Source: Thermasporomyces composti
GTDB lineage: Bacteria > Actinomycetota > Actinomycetes > Propionibacteriales > Actinopolymorphaceae
NCBI RefSeq assembly: GCF_003386795.1
Contig: NZ_QTUC01000001.1
Location: 3,596,001-3,660,000 of the forward strand
Length of the DNA stretch: 64,000 nucleotides
Direction: 5' to 3'
The notes below the pieces were generated by a model. That model saw only the letters and a program-made list of their open reading frames with translations. It was not told the origin of the DNA and searched no databases. Every line of letters begins with the position of its first letter. Position 1 is the stretch's first letter. Shown here piece by piece: positions 9,710 through 18,870 of the stretch. A program made the position numbers and the translations under genes.

Positions 9710-10108
9710 TCAGTGGTCGAGAATGAGATCGATCACCGACACAATCAAAGAGCCGATCGTGGCCAGGCCCGCGCCGCAGTTGATGAGGGTGATGGGATTC
9801 TTCACGAGGAGCCGGCCCAACCTCCTCCAGCTCGCAGGGGCCAGCATCATCAGCTTCTGCCACTTGTGCTGTCGAAGATGACAGCCCATGAGCAGCCCGC
9901 GCGCGTTGTTGCGACAGTAGTCGTCCCCGCGTGTCTTCGCGCCGCACCATCCGGGTGCCTGGAAGAAGATCCACAGACCTGAGAGGACCGAAAGTCCGGC
10001 GAGCAGCGCTGGGTCGAAGCCCCAACGGAACCACCCGCCGAGAACGACGAGGAGCAACAGATATCCCCAGTACTTGGAGACGAAGGTCCCCGAGTTGATC
10101 TTCCTCAT
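9710..10108 (-). CDS. Small membrane protein with a Cys/His zinc-ribbon-like motif, unknown function
   Basis: The 132-residue product begins [20 protein letters not shown]. It has two adjacent hydrophobic segments (about 14-50), a basic cytoplasmic-looking middle and a third hydrophobic segment near the C-terminus. Between them is [19 protein letters not shown] followed by GCHLRQH, a spaced Cys, Cys, Cys, His set like the small CxxxTxxGxxC metal-binding motifs found in uncharacterised actinobacterial proteins. The start at 10108 is chosen because upstream codons give an atypical basic stretch. No Shine-Dalgarno is obvious. It converges on the ThDP enzyme gene. No function is proposed. Confidence 0.65.
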   Translation of the reverse strand: MRKINSGTFVSKYWGYLLLLVVLGGWFRWGFDPALLAGLSVLSGLWIFFQAPGWCGAKTRGDDYCRNNARGLLMGCHLRQHKWQKLMMLAPASWRRLGRLLVKNPITLINCGAGLATIGSLIVSVIDLILDH

Positions 10109-10292
10109 ATTTCGGAACGTAAGGACCGAGACGCGACCTGTGAAGCGTCGAACGAGGTCATGTGGACGACCCCGTGGCATGAGCCGGTGTGGGACACCCG
10201 GGGCCGAGGCGCCACGTCTCGCGACCATCACGAACGACAGCGGGGAGCATGACGTCTGCGTGACGGCTGAGTCACGGGCAAGAATGACAGGT

Positions 10293-11273
10293 ATGCGCAC
10301 TACCACACTCGGGGCGGGCGGACCGGAGGTCGGCCGGATCGGGCTCGGTTGCATGGGCATGTCGTGGGCCTACGACGAGGGCGGCCGTGACGACGCCACC
10401 TCCGTCGAGGTCATTCGCCGGGCCATCGACCTTGGCGTCACGCTCATCGACACGGCCGACGTCTACGGGCCGTACTCGAACGAACAGCTCGTCGGCCGGG
10501 CCCTCGCCGGTCGCCGTGACGAGGTCGTTCTCGCGACGAAGGTCGGGCTGTTGGCTGACGGCAGCCGGGCCGTCCACCGCAACGGGCGACCGGAGTACAT
10601 CAAGGGCGCGATCGACGGCAGCCTCGCGCGGCTCGGCGTCGACCACGTGGACCTGTACCAGCTGCACCGCATCGACCCGGCGGTGCCGCTGGAGGAGAGC
10701 TGGGGCGCCATGGCCGAGCTCGTGGAAGCGGGCAAGGTCCGCGCGATCGGTCTGTCGGAGGTGAGCGTCGAGGACATCCGGCGGGCGCAGGCGATCCACC
10801 CGGTGGCGAGCGTGCAGTCGGAGCTCTCCTTGTGGACGCGGGACGCCCTCGCCGAGGTCGTGCCCTACTGTGAGGAGCAGGGCATCGCCTTCCTGCCCTT
10901 CTCGCCGCTCGGTCGGGGCTTCCTCACTGGCTCGATCACCTCACCCGACCAGCTTCCGGAGGGTGACTTCCGGCGCCACCTGCCGAGGTTCCAGAAGGAG
11001 GCGTTCGACGCCAACCGGGCCATCGTCGATGCTGTGCGCCGCGTGGCCGAGCGCGTCGGCGCCACGCCTGCCCAGGTGGCGCTGGCGTGGGTCATCGCGC
11101 AAGGCGACTACGTGGTGCCGATCCGCGGTACCAAGCGGCTGCGCTACCTCGAGGAGAACGCCGCGGCGGGCGACCTGGAGCTGCCGCCTGACGCGCTCGC
11201 GGAGCTGGACGCGCTGCCCGCGCCTGTCGGCGACCGCTACGGCACGGCGCTCCCCGGTGTCCGTGGCCGTTGA
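10293..11273 (+). CDS. Aldo/keto reductase
   Basis: This is a 326-residue NADPH-dependent aldo/keto reductase of the IolS/YakC-like branch. The conserved catalytic tetrad is visible: D53 and Y58 in [17 protein letters not shown]83 in LATKVGL and H125 in LYQLHRID. The cofactor-binding end is seen in [18 protein letters not shown]. It would reduce aldehydes or ketones in the cytoplasm, and the natural substrate cannot be told. An in-frame ATG three codons upstream (10284) is an equally possible start. A strong bidirectional hairpin follows at 11285-11327. Confidence 0.9.
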   Translation: MRTTTLGAGGPEVGRIGLGCMGMSWAYDEGGRDDATSVEVIRRAIDLGVTLIDTADVYGPYSNEQLVGRALAGRRDEVVLATKVGLLADGSRAVHRNGRPEYIKGAIDGSLARLGVDHVDLYQLHRIDPAVPLEESWGAMAELVEAGKVRAIGLSEVSVEDIRRAQAIHPVASVQSELSLWTRDALAEVVPYCEEQGIAFLPFSPLGRGFLTGSITSPDQLPEGDFRRHLPRFQKEAFDANRAIVDAVRRVAERVGATPAQVALAWVIAQGDYVVPIRGTKRLRYLEENAAAGDLELPPDALAELDALPAPVGDRYGTALPGVRGR

Positions 11274-11284
11274 ACGCCCACGAT

Positions 11285-11327
11285 GTGGACGGCCTCGACA
11301 ACGCCTCGCGCTCCCGAGGCCGTCCAC
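11285..11327. terminator. Bidirectional hairpin terminator between convergent genes
   Basis: Perfect 13-bp inverted repeat GTGGACGGCCTCG / CGAGGCCGTCCAC with a 17-base loop, lying between the ends of the aldo/keto reductase gene and the ABC permease gene. There is no clear U-tract, as is common in high-GC actinomycetes. Confidence 0.75.
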
Positions 11328-11368
11328 GACCTGGTGGCGTCTCCATCACGCCGGCGCTGAGGCCTCAC

Positions 11369-13024
11369 TCAGCCAGGGACGATGTCGCGTCGCCGGTAGG
11401 TCACGAAGCCGACCACGGTGAGGAGGAGCGCGAGACCGGCCATGGCGAGGAGCGGAGCGGCCTCGACGTCAGCGCTCGGGACCAACGGCGTGTGCGTGAA
11501 CGGCGACAGGTCCATCGCCCACGAGGGCAGGTCCAGCAACGTGCCGAGGAAGAGCGTGAAGGCCACCCAGATGACCGGCAGCCAGGTCACGGTGGCCCAG
11601 CGCGGCGCGCTGCCGTAGAGGGCGACGGCGACCGCGGCGACCAGGTAGGTCGCCGGCAGGTACGCCAGCGCGCCGGTGGCGAGGCGCCCGACCCACGCAA
11701 CGTCCCCTGTCACCGCCCACATGCCCAGACCCAGGCCGAGCCCGGTGAGCACCGCCATGAGGAGCGTCTGGACGGCCACGCAGCCGAGCCAGCCGCCCAG
11801 GAAACCCAGGCGCGAGCTGCCGGTGACGAGCACCGCCTCGACCCGGCCCGCCTCCTCCTCCGTGCGTAGTCGCAGGACGGCCGAGACGGCGAACGCGAGG
11901 AGGGCGACCGCGACGAACGACAGCATCGAGGCGGCGAAGCTCGACGTGAGGTCGTCGAGGTCCACAGCGATCCATTCGCCGAGCTCGGGGATCTCCACGA
12001 CGGCGTCCTCAAGCGAGGTGGCCATGGAGCCGCAGGCGAGCGCGAACGCGAAGGTGCCGAGTGCCCAGCCGAGGAACGCCCCACGGAGCAGTCGACGCGC
12101 CAATCCCACCGGCGAGAGCAGGGTTCGTGTCGCCTCCGCCGGGCCAGGCCTGCCCTTGCGGAGTCCGGCGCCGAGGTCACGACGTTGGGACAGCGCCACC
12201 GCGACAGCGAGCAGCACGACGACCGTCATCGCCGACAGCGCGAGCGGCCACCACCGCAGGTCGACGTACATCCGCGTCTGCTGGGCCCAGGCGAGCGGGG
12301 AGAACCACGACAACCACGACCCCTGGTTGTCGATGACGTCACCGACCGCGCGCACGAGGAACGCGGTGCCCAACGTCGCGAGGGCCATGCCCGTGGCGGC
12401 CCGGCTGTGCTCGGTGAGCTGGGCCGTCACCACCGCGACGGCGCCGAACACCAGGCCGGTCAAGGCGGTGCCGACACCCATCGCGAGCGAGCTGGCCGCC
12501 TCCATCCCGGTGCCGACCAGCGCGACGACGAGGGCGGCGCCGACGAGCAGGTTGGCGAGCGTGACGGTGAGCGCGGCGGCCGTCGCGGGTGCGAAGCGGC
12601 CGACGGGAAGCGCCCGCAGGATCTCCAGCCGCCCGGCTTCCTCGTCAGCGCGCGTGTGCCGGACGACGAGCAGGATGCTCATGATCGCCGCCGCCAGAAG
12701 GAGGTAGAGCGACAGCTCGTTGGCGACCATCGCGCCGAAGGTGTAGTTGTCCAGACCGAACGCTGGGCCGGTCATCATGACCGCCGACGGGTTGGCCATG
12801 AGCGCCGCCCGAGCCTGGAGTGACTCCGGAGTGGAGTAGATCTCCTCCATCGAGGCGACCGAGCCGGCGACGAGGAGGCCGACCGCAGCCGTCCACACCG
12901 GAATGCGAACGCGGTCCAGACGCAGGTAGAGGCGAAGCAAGGCGAGGGTGCCCGCCCACGGCTCGGCGGTGCCGGGGCGGCTACGGGCTCCGCGTTCGGC
13001 CGGGGCCATCGTGCTGGCGGTCAT
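11369..13024 (-). CDS. ABC exporter permease (polyketide-antibiotic exporter-like)
   Basis: A 551-residue integral membrane protein with about twelve hydrophobic segments arranged as two similar halves. Both halves contain an EEAGR motif ([18 protein letters not shown] and [19 protein letters not shown]), as in the TnrB3-like permeases described as exporters of polyketide antibiotics. Its ATG at 13024 overlaps the stop of the upstream ATPase gene by four bases (ATGA), so the two are translationally coupled. With the ATPase and the TetR gene it forms a minus-strand operon. A drug or self-made-compound efflux role is inferred from family and regulator. Confidence 0.87.
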   Translation of the reverse strand: MTASTMAPAERGARSRPGTAEPWAGTLALLRLYLRLDRVRIPVWTAAVGLLVAGSVASMEEIYSTPESLQARAALMANPSAVMMTGPAFGLDNYTFGAMVANELSLYLLLAAAIMSILLVVRHTRADEEAGRLEILRALPVGRFAPATAAALTVTLANLLVGAALVVALVGTGMEAASSLAMGVGTALTGLVFGAVAVVTAQLTEHSRAATGMALATLGTAFLVRAVGDVIDNQGSWLSWFSPLAWAQQTRMYVDLRWWPLALSAMTVVVLLAVAVALSQRRDLGAGLRKGRPGPAEATRTLLSPVGLARRLLRGAFLGWALGTFAFALACGSMATSLEDAVVEIPELGEWIAVDLDDLTSSFAASMLSFVAVALLAFAVSAVLRLRTEEEAGRVEAVLVTGSSRLGFLGGWLGCVAVQTLLMAVLTGLGLGLGMWAVTGDVAWVGRLATGALAYLPATYLVAAVAVALYGSAPRWATVTWLPVIWVAFTLFLGTLLDLPSWAMDLSPFTHTPLVPSADVEAAPLLAMAGLALLLTVVGFVTYRRRDIVPG

Positions 13025-13932
13025 CTCGTGGTCACCTCCTCGCGCACCTGGTCGCCGTAGTGACGGAGGAAGAGCTCTTCCAGCGAGGGCGGCGCGACGG
13101 TGAGGTTCTCCACCCCAGCGTCGGCGAGCAGCCGCAAGACGGACGCGATCTCTGTGTTGTCGACGTCGAAGCGCACGTGACCGTTCTCGACGGTGAGGTC
13201 GTGAACGCCGGGTGCGCCGCTCACGACGGCCGGGTTCCGCAGCGAGGCGGTGACGGTGGACCGGGTGAGGTGTCGGAGCTGGCTGAGCGTGCCGCTCTCC
13301 ACGTCCTTGCCGGCTCGGATGATCGTGACGGTGTCGCAGAGCTTCTCCACCTCGGCGAGGATGTGGCTGGAGAGCAGCACCGTGCGGCCCTGGTTGCGCA
13401 GGGCGCGGACCTCCTCGGTGAAGACGGCCTCCATGAGCGGGTCCAGACCGGAGGTCGGCTCGTCGAGGAGGAACAGCTCGGCGTCGGAGGCCAGCGCCGC
13501 GACGAGAGCGACCTTCTGGCGGTTGCCCTTGGAGTAGGTGCGGACTCGCTTGGTGGGATCGAGCTCGAAGCGTTCCAACAGCTCGGCGCGGCGGCGGGAG
13601 CGCGGCTTTCCGCCGCGAGTCCGGATCAGCAGGTCGATCACCTCGCCGCCGGTGAGGTTCGGCCACAGGCTCGTGTCACCGGCCACGTAGGCGATGCGCC
13701 GGTGGATGGTGACGGCGTCCGACCACGGATCGAGGCCGAGGACGCGGGCCGTGCCGGAGTCGGCGCGCAGCATGCCGAGGAGGATGCGGATCGTCGTGGA
13801 CTTGCCGGCCCCGTTGGGGCCGAGGAAGCCCGCGACCTGGCCGGTCTCGACACGCAGCGAGAGGCCATCCAAGGCACGAGTGCTGCCGTAGGACTTGGTG
13901 AGGTCGTGCGTCTCAATCGCGAGACTTGTCAT
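13021..13932 (-). CDS. ABC transporter ATPase, partner of the exporter permease
   Basis: A 303-residue nucleotide-binding subunit. Walker A is GPNGAGKST at 38-46, the signature is the degenerate YSKGNRQ at 133-139 usual for this exporter group, and Walker B is [12 protein letters not shown] at 153-164. A C-terminal accessory domain of about 80 residues follows. It is encoded 42 bases downstream of the TetR gene and overlaps the permease start by four bases. It powers export through the permease, and a single ATPase with a two-half permease fits the DrrA/TnrB type. Confidence 0.92.
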   Translation of the reverse strand: MTSLAIETHDLTKSYGSTRALDGLSLRVETGQVAGFLGPNGAGKSTTIRILLGMLRADSGTARVLGLDPWSDAVTIHRRIAYVAGDTSLWPNLTGGEVIDLLIRTRGGKPRSRRRAELLERFELDPTKRVRTYSKGNRQKVALVAALASDAELFLLDEPTSGLDPLMEAVFTEEVRALRNQGRTVLLSSHILAEVEKLCDTVTIIRAGKDVESGTLSQLRHLTRSTVTASLRNPAVVSGAPGVHDLTVENGHVRFDVDNTEIASVLRLLADAGVENLTVAPPSLEELFLRHYGDQVREEVTTR

Positions 13933-13974
13933 GGGGCGCTCCGTCCGTCGTCGGAATCGTGTCGCGGCCCGGCA

Positions 13975-14637
13975 TCACGTGGCCGATCGCTGGCGGGCCG
14001 CGAGGTAGGCGTCGAGGAACGACCTGTCGGTGAACAGCGGCTCGGTGAACAGCTCGAGCAGGGGAAGCAGGATCCGCTCGGTGTAGGAGCGGAACCAGGC
14101 GGGCAGCTCGTCGAGGTCGAGGTGCTCCTGGCGGGCGGGTAGCTGGAGGAGCAGCGCTCCCACGGCCATCTCCACCAGCACCCGGGCGCGGCCCTCGGGG
14201 TCACGACTCGGCCGGATCACGCCGGAGCGAACGCCGTCCTCGATGTAGACGATGGCGTCGGCGACCATCTGCTCGACGAAGTCGCTGGCGAGCTTGCCGC
14301 CGGCTTGCAGGCAGCGCAGCACGTAGCCGACCAAGGGCGCGTACTCCTCCGCCTCGGCCATCTGGCTCAGCAGGGCGCCTGGCGGGTGCTGGGCGCCGAT
14401 GACCGACGACTTGGTGCGTCGGATCTGCTCCAGGACGTACTCGTCGCAGGCCTGCCGCAGCCCGGCGCGGGAGCCGAAGTGGTGGACGATCAGGCCCGGG
14501 CTCACTCCCGCGTCGGCGGCGATGGCGCGCAGCGGCGCGTCCATGCCGTCGGCCGCATAGCGGCGAACGGCGGCGTCCCGAATCCGCGCCTTGGCGGTGA
14601 GGTCCTCCGCCACACTCGTTGAACGCATGTTCATCAT
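13975..14637 (-). CDS. TetR-family regulator of the ABC exporter operon
   Basis: The protein of about 220 residues has an N-terminal TetR helix-turn-helix (IRDAAVRRYAADGMDAPLRA, then DAGVSPGLIVHHFGSRAGL) and a helical C-terminal ligand domain. Four clustered ATG codons (14646, 14637, 14634, 14628) can start it and none has a Shine-Dalgarno, suggesting a leaderless message. A perfect palindrome covers exactly this start cluster, pointing to autorepression. It is the first gene of the tetR-ATPase-permease operon, so it probably represses export until its ligand, perhaps the exported compound, binds. Confidence 0.88.
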   Translation of the reverse strand: MMNMRSTSVAEDLTAKARIRDAAVRRYAADGMDAPLRAIAADAGVSPGLIVHHFGSRAGLRQACDEYVLEQIRRTKSSVIGAQHPPGALLSQMAEAEEYAPLVGYVLRCLQAGGKLASDFVEQMVADAIVYIEDGVRSGVIRPSRDPEGRARVLVEMAVGALLLQLPARQEHLDLDELPAWFRSYTERILLPLLELFTEPLFTDRSFLDAYLAARQRSAT

Positions 14638-14652
14638 GCTAAACATGCGTTC
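14621..14652. promoter_or_regulatory. Palindromic operator over the tetR start codons
   Basis: Perfect 11-bp inverted repeat GAACGCATGTT / AACATGCGTTC separated by ten bases. It covers the tetR initiation codons and faces the divergent repeat-protein gene at 14792. Arm length, symmetry and position are those of a TetR operator. Confidence 0.8.
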
Positions 14653-14791
14653 AGTGCCTGTCGGGCTCAGGTCGCGCCCGGGTGATGTGAAGGACGTCAC
14701 ACAGCCCAACAGTCCGGCCGTTCGTCCGTCTTCTCGGGTGTACGACACGTGCCCGGCGGGGAGGCCGGGCGTGACAGCGAAGGGATGAGCC

Positions 14792-15769
14792 ATGACGAGC
14801 GTCCAGGGCCGACGGATCGAGAACCTGCCCCTCCTCGACCTCTCGCACATCACCTCAGCAGAGGACCTGGCCGGTATCGAGGAGATCCGGAACGTGGCCG
14901 CGGTCGTGGTACCGGACAGCCTCAGCCCCGCGCTTACCGGCGTCAGGATGCGGAACGTCGGCGCGGTCGTCCCCGTCCCGACCGGCGCGCGGGTGCGTGT
15001 CCACACCGGCACGGTGCTGCTGGGCGGTGACGCGCTCGCCGACCCCGCCAACGAGGACGTCGTTCTCTTCGTCACCGGAAGCCTGGTGATCACCAGCCCG
15101 GTCACCAAGGTGACCTTCCGGGAGATCGTCGTCACCGGGACGGTCCTCGCCCCCAAGGGCAGCGAGTCGGCGCTCGGGGCCGGCCTGACCCGGGTGACGG
15201 GCGAGGTCAACTACTACCGCCATGCCGAGGGACAGGAGTTCCGTCAGCTGACCGGCCAGGTGCGGATCTCCGGGGAGAGCTTGGCCAACACGGGAGGATC
15301 GCCCGACGACGTGCTGCTCCTCGCCGGCCAGGTCATCGTCACCAGCCCGGTGGAAAGCGTGGGATACCAGCGCATCTTCTACACCGGGCAGCTCGTTCTG
15401 CCGCGCGCCAGTGAAGCGGTCCTGGCGAGCGTGCTGTCCGGCAGCGGCCAGGTCGCCTGGTACACCGGACAGCCGAGGTTCTTCCTGGGCAAGGACGTGC
15501 TCAGCCGTGGCTTCTTCGAGCTGGTGGAGGAGCCGATCGCGATCGCGGTGGTGGGCTCGTTGCGCATCGACGACGACGTGCCGGCCGAGCTGCTCCGTGC
15601 CAAGGTCAGCGAGGTCACCCTGGTCGGTGAGCTCACCGCCCCGCGAGAGCTCCTGCCCGTCCTGCAGCTGCTCACGACCGAGCGTTACGGCGCCCTGCGC
15701 GCGACCGGAGAGGACGAGGAAGAACAGGACGCGGAAGGCGAGGGCACCGCAGGCGACGACGCGGACTGA
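14792..15769 (+). CDS. Repeat protein with beta-rich 70-80-residue units, encoded with an ECF sigma factor
   Basis: Not assigned to a known family. The 325-residue product lacks a signal peptide and transmembrane segments and is built of about four related units. Unit cores are VVLFVTGSLVITSPVTKV at about 90-107, VLLLAGQVIVTSPVESV at about 174-190, IAIAVVGSLRIDDDV at about 249-263, and a shorter N-terminal unit with VAAVVVPDSLSPALTGV at about 35-51. Each unit is rich in alternating hydrophobic residues and Gly turns, suggesting a beta-helix or bactofilin-like stack. The tail (about 307-325) is strongly acidic. The start follows GAAGGGA. One base separates it from the sigma-factor gene, so the two are co-transcribed. 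It could be an assembled scaffold or a partner that senses or sequesters the sigma factor. Confidence 0.75.
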   Translation: MTSVQGRRIENLPLLDLSHITSAEDLAGIEEIRNVAAVVVPDSLSPALTGVRMRNVGAVVPVPTGARVRVHTGTVLLGGDALADPANEDVVLFVTGSLVITSPVTKVTFREIVVTGTVLAPKGSESALGAGLTRVTGEVNYYRHAEGQEFRQLTGQVRISGESLANTGGSPDDVLLLAGQVIVTSPVESVGYQRIFYTGQLVLPRASEAVLASVLSGSGQVAWYTGQPRFFLGKDVLSRGFFELVEEPIAIAVVGSLRIDDDVPAELLRAKVSEVTLVGELTAPRELLPVLQLLTTERYGALRATGEDEEEQDAEGEGTAGDDAD

Positions 15770-15770
15770 C

Positions 15771-16313
15771 GTGGCCACCCCGGAACAGCTGTTCACCGAG
15801 ATCTTCGAGGCGAACCACCGGGCCGTCCACGCCTACCTGCTGGGTCGGGTCGGAGATCGGGAGCTGGCGCGCGACCTCGTGCAGGAGACGTTCCTGCGGG
15901 TGTGGCGGCGGCTCGACGAGGTGGCGGCACTGCCATCGGAACGGCGACAAGCCTGGATCTTCACGGTGGCCCGCAACCTCGCGACCGACACCCACCGGTC
16001 GCGCGCCACCCGAGACGCCACGATCCGAGCGTTGGACGTCACGGCTCAGGCGGAGTCCGCGGCCGCGGAGAACCCCGAGACCCGGGTCCAGCGCGATGAG
16101 CTGCTCGAGGAGCTGGGTGAGGCGGTGCGTGCTCTTCCGGAAGACTTGAGGGTGGTGCTCGCCATGCGGGTCGTCGGTGAGCTGACCAGCGCTGAGATCG
16201 GCGCGGCGTTGGGGCAACCCGCCGGAACGGTCCGCTACAAGCTGGCGAAGGCGCGCCGCGCGCTCGCGGAGCGTCTCCAACTCGTCGAGCCCGAGGTGGG
16301 GGAGAGTGGATGA
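15771..16313 (+). CDS. ECF-type RNA polymerase sigma factor
   Basis: A 180-residue extracytoplasmic-function sigma factor. Region 2 is at about 5-75 (AYLLGRVGDRELARDLVQET, FLRVWRRLDEV). Region 4 is at about 118-168 with helix-turn-helix SAEIGAALGQPAGTVRYKL. It starts at a GTG one base after the stop of the repeat-protein gene. Its own stop overlaps the ATG of the following small gene (ATGA), so the three are translationally coupled. The usual position of an anti-sigma factor is taken by that small protein. Confidence 0.9.
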   Translation: MATPEQLFTEIFEANHRAVHAYLLGRVGDRELARDLVQETFLRVWRRLDEVAALPSERRQAWIFTVARNLATDTHRSRATRDATIRALDVTAQAESAAAENPETRVQRDELLEELGEAVRALPEDLRVVLAMRVVGELTSAEIGAALGQPAGTVRYKLAKARRALAERLQLVEPEVGESG

Positions 16314-16612
16314 TGACGGGACGTTCTGACCTCGACAGGTTGCTGGACGTGTGGGCGCGGCGGGTGCGGCTCACGCCCGCCGAGGTGGCGGACATCCGTC
16401 AACGAATCCTTGCCACCCCCTCGCCCGCGCTCCATGACCGCACGGCGAGCGCACGGAGCGGAGGCGAGGAGGAGAGGCCGTCGCCCACACTGCCGGCGCC
16501 GCTGGACCCGACCTGGTGGCAGTCGTTCGCGAGCCAGGTGGCGACGGTGATCGTCTCGGCGACCCGGTCGGGCCCCTTCGCCACCGGCGCGTTGACCGCG
16601 TCCTATCGCTGA
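16310..16612 (+). CDS. Small protein coupled to the ECF sigma factor, possible regulator
   Basis: A 100-residue protein starting at 16310, overlapping the sigma stop codon. The N-terminal half (DLDRLLDVWARRVRLTPAEV, then IRQRIL) is helical and resembles the cytoplasmic N-terminus of some anti-sigma factors. The C-terminal part (WWQSFASQVATVIVSATRSG) is mildly hydrophobic but too polar for a confident membrane helix. No zinc-binding HxxxCxxC anti-sigma motif is present. The tight coupling suggests it modulates the sigma factor. That is inference from position only. Confidence 0.55.
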   Translation: MMTGRSDLDRLLDVWARRVRLTPAEVADIRQRILATPSPALHDRTASARSGGEEERPSPTLPAPLDPTWWQSFASQVATVIVSATRSGPFATGALTASYR

Positions 16613-16806
16613 CCTCGCTCGGTCCGTCGTCACCGCCACGTCGTCGCTGAGGGGACCGAGCGCCGAGAGGTCGTCGCCATGAGGACAGCTCGGGCTGTTG
16701 ACGTGACCGCCGCAGCTCTTCACACTCAGCGCAAAGGCCGCACCACCAGCCCGTACCCCGACGTCATTCCCGGCTTGACGTCACCGGACACCGATGGAGC
16801 GACGAC

Positions 16807-18771
16807 GTGGCCACCAAACGAGCAGGCGTCGGCTTCACCAGACGCGCGATGCTCCGGGCCGGTGCGCTGGCCGGAGCCGTGACCGCAGCCACGGCGTGCG
16901 ATCTGCTGAGCACCGAGCCATCGAAGAAGTCGAACGGCGACGACGGGCGTCGACGAGCCAACGGCAAGGAAGCGCCCATGCTGGCCTCGCTCGTCGCGGC
17001 CGGCAAGCTGCCGCCTGTCGAGGAGCGCCTGCCAGTGGAGCCGCCCGTCGTCGAGCCGGTCGAGCGCATCGGCCAGTACGGCGGAGCATGGGACACCCCC
17101 ATGCTGGGCGCCAGCGACAACTACTGGATCCAGCGGACGATCTGCTACGAGGGCTTGGTGCGCTGGCCCCGCGAATGGAAAGGGCTCGCCGGCACGAGCG
17201 AGATCATCCCGGGGGTGGCGAAGGAGTTCACCGCCAACGAGGACGGCACCGAGTTCACCTTCACCTTGCGCGAGGGCATGAAGTGGTCCGACGGTGAGCC
17301 TTTCACCGCCGACGACATCGTCTTCGCCCAGAACGACGTCCTCAACAACACCGAGCTGTACCCGCTGCAGGACAACAACCCGACCGCGGAGAAGGTCGAC
17401 GACTACACGGTCAGGTTCGTCTTCGAGCGGCCCTACAGCATCTTCGTGCAGGACCAGGCGACCTCGCGTGGCCTGGCGCTGGTCAGCCACCCGGCGCACT
17501 ACCTCAGGCGGTTCCACAAGGACTACAACGACGACATCGACAGCCTGGTCCGCGAGGAGGGCGCCGAGGACTGGGTGGAGCTGTTCGGGTCGAAGGCGAC
17601 GCTGTGGGAGAACCCCGAGCTGCCGACCATCTGCGCGTGGCGGGTCGTCGAGCGGAACGCCCAGCGCGTGATCGCGGAGCGCAACCCGTACTACTGGAAG
17701 GTCGACCCCGAGGGACGCCAGCTTCCCTACCTCGACCGGGTCGTCTTCCACATGGTCAACGACCCCGAGGTCATGCTGCTCCGGGCGAGCTCCGGCGCGT
17801 ACGACATGCACATCCGGCACATCAACACCCTGCGCAACAAGCCGGTCCTGGCGCGAGGGCGCGAGAAGGGCGGCTACGACTTCTTCGAGGCTCCGCGCGA
17901 CGACATGAACGAAGCCATCCTGATGTTCAACCTCACCCACAAGGACCCGGTCAAGCGGCAGATCTTCAACGCCAGGGACTTCCGCATCGGGCTGTCGTAC
18001 GCGATCAACCGGCAGGAGATCATCGACGTCGCCTTCCAGCGGCAGGGTGAGCCCTGGCAGGTGGCGCCTCGTCCGGAGGACCAGCTGTACGACGAGGAGA
18101 TGGCCAAGCAGTACACCGAGTACGACGTCGACCGCGCCAACCAGCACCTGGACCGAGTGTTCCCCGAACGAGATGGTGAGGGCAGGAGGCTCGGACCGGA
18201 CGGGAGGCCGATCAGCTTCACGATCGACTATCCCACGGGGCAGGTGCCGGAGTTCCCGGCGCTCCTGGAGCTGGTCCGCACCTACTGGAAGGCGGTCGGT
18301 GTCGAGGTCCGGATCCAGCCGGAGGACTATGGGCTGTGGAGCGAGCGGATCAAGTCCAACGACCACGACGCGCTCATCTGGATCGGGGACACCGGCTTCA
18401 CCGCGTCCATCACCCTGGAGCCCCGCTACTTCTGCGTCGCCGGCTACAACCTTTACGCGGTGCTGTGGCGCGACTGGTACGCGAGCGGTGGCCGACAGGG
18501 GGAGCGTCCGCCTGAGCCCATGCTGCGGCAGCTCCAGCTGTACGACCGGCTGCTGGCCACCACGGACGACGCCGAGCAGGCCGACTACCTTCGCCAGATC
18601 CTGCAGATCGCGAAGGAGGAGTTCTACACCATCGGCACCGTCCTCCCCGCGCCCGGCTACGGCATCGTCCGGAACGACTTCCACAACGTGCCGACCATGA
18701 TCGACGGCTGGCAGTGGCCGACGCCGGGACCCAGCGACCCGGAGCAGTACTTCACGACGGCCGACGAGTGA
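16807..18771 (+). CDS. Family-5 extracellular solute-binding protein, orphan, Tat-type signal
   Basis: A 654-residue SBP_bac_5 protein of the type that delivers peptides, oligosaccharides or similar ligands to an ABC importer. The N-terminus has a twin-arginine-like motif TRRAMLRAG followed by a hydrophobic stretch and Cys31 in TAATACD, a weak lipobox. The SBP core is recognisable in GMKWSDGEPFTADDIVFAQ and RIGLSYAINRQEIIDVAF. The length, about 100 residues more than common DppA proteins, fits the longer actinobacterial subgroup. It starts at GTG 16807. No permease or ATPase gene adjoins it; the next gene is hutF. It must use a transporter encoded elsewhere or serve another role. Confidence 0.85.
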   Translation: MATKRAGVGFTRRAMLRAGALAGAVTAATACDLLSTEPSKKSNGDDGRRRANGKEAPMLASLVAAGKLPPVEERLPVEPPVVEPVERIGQYGGAWDTPMLGASDNYWIQRTICYEGLVRWPREWKGLAGTSEIIPGVAKEFTANEDGTEFTFTLREGMKWSDGEPFTADDIVFAQNDVLNNTELYPLQDNNPTAEKVDDYTVRFVFERPYSIFVQDQATSRGLALVSHPAHYLRRFHKDYNDDIDSLVREEGAEDWVELFGSKATLWENPELPTICAWRVVERNAQRVIAERNPYYWKVDPEGRQLPYLDRVVFHMVNDPEVMLLRASSGAYDMHIRHINTLRNKPVLARGREKGGYDFFEAPRDDMNEAILMFNLTHKDPVKRQIFNARDFRIGLSYAINRQEIIDVAFQRQGEPWQVAPRPEDQLYDEEMAKQYTEYDVDRANQHLDRVFPERDGEGRRLGPDGRPISFTIDYPTGQVPEFPALLELVRTYWKAVGVEVRIQPEDYGLWSERIKSNDHDALIWIGDTGFTASITLEPRYFCVAGYNLYAVLWRDWYASGGRQGERPPEPMLRQLQLYDRLLATTDDAEQADYLRQILQIAKEEFYTIGTVLPAPGYGIVRNDFHNVPTMIDGWQWPTPGPSDPEQYFTTADE

Positions 18772-18870
18772 GCGTCGCGACGGTCGCGCATGCTCGGTGC
18801 TCGCGGGCCGCGCCTGCGCGGCGGGCTCTGGCTCGCGTTCGCGGCGTCGCCGGCCGGGCAGGATGCGACC

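Noticed and set aside
16310-16612. Calling the small protein after the ECF sigma a zinc-binding anti-sigma factor
   Set aside because: It lacks HxxxCxxC and a clear transmembrane helix. Only its position suggests the role.
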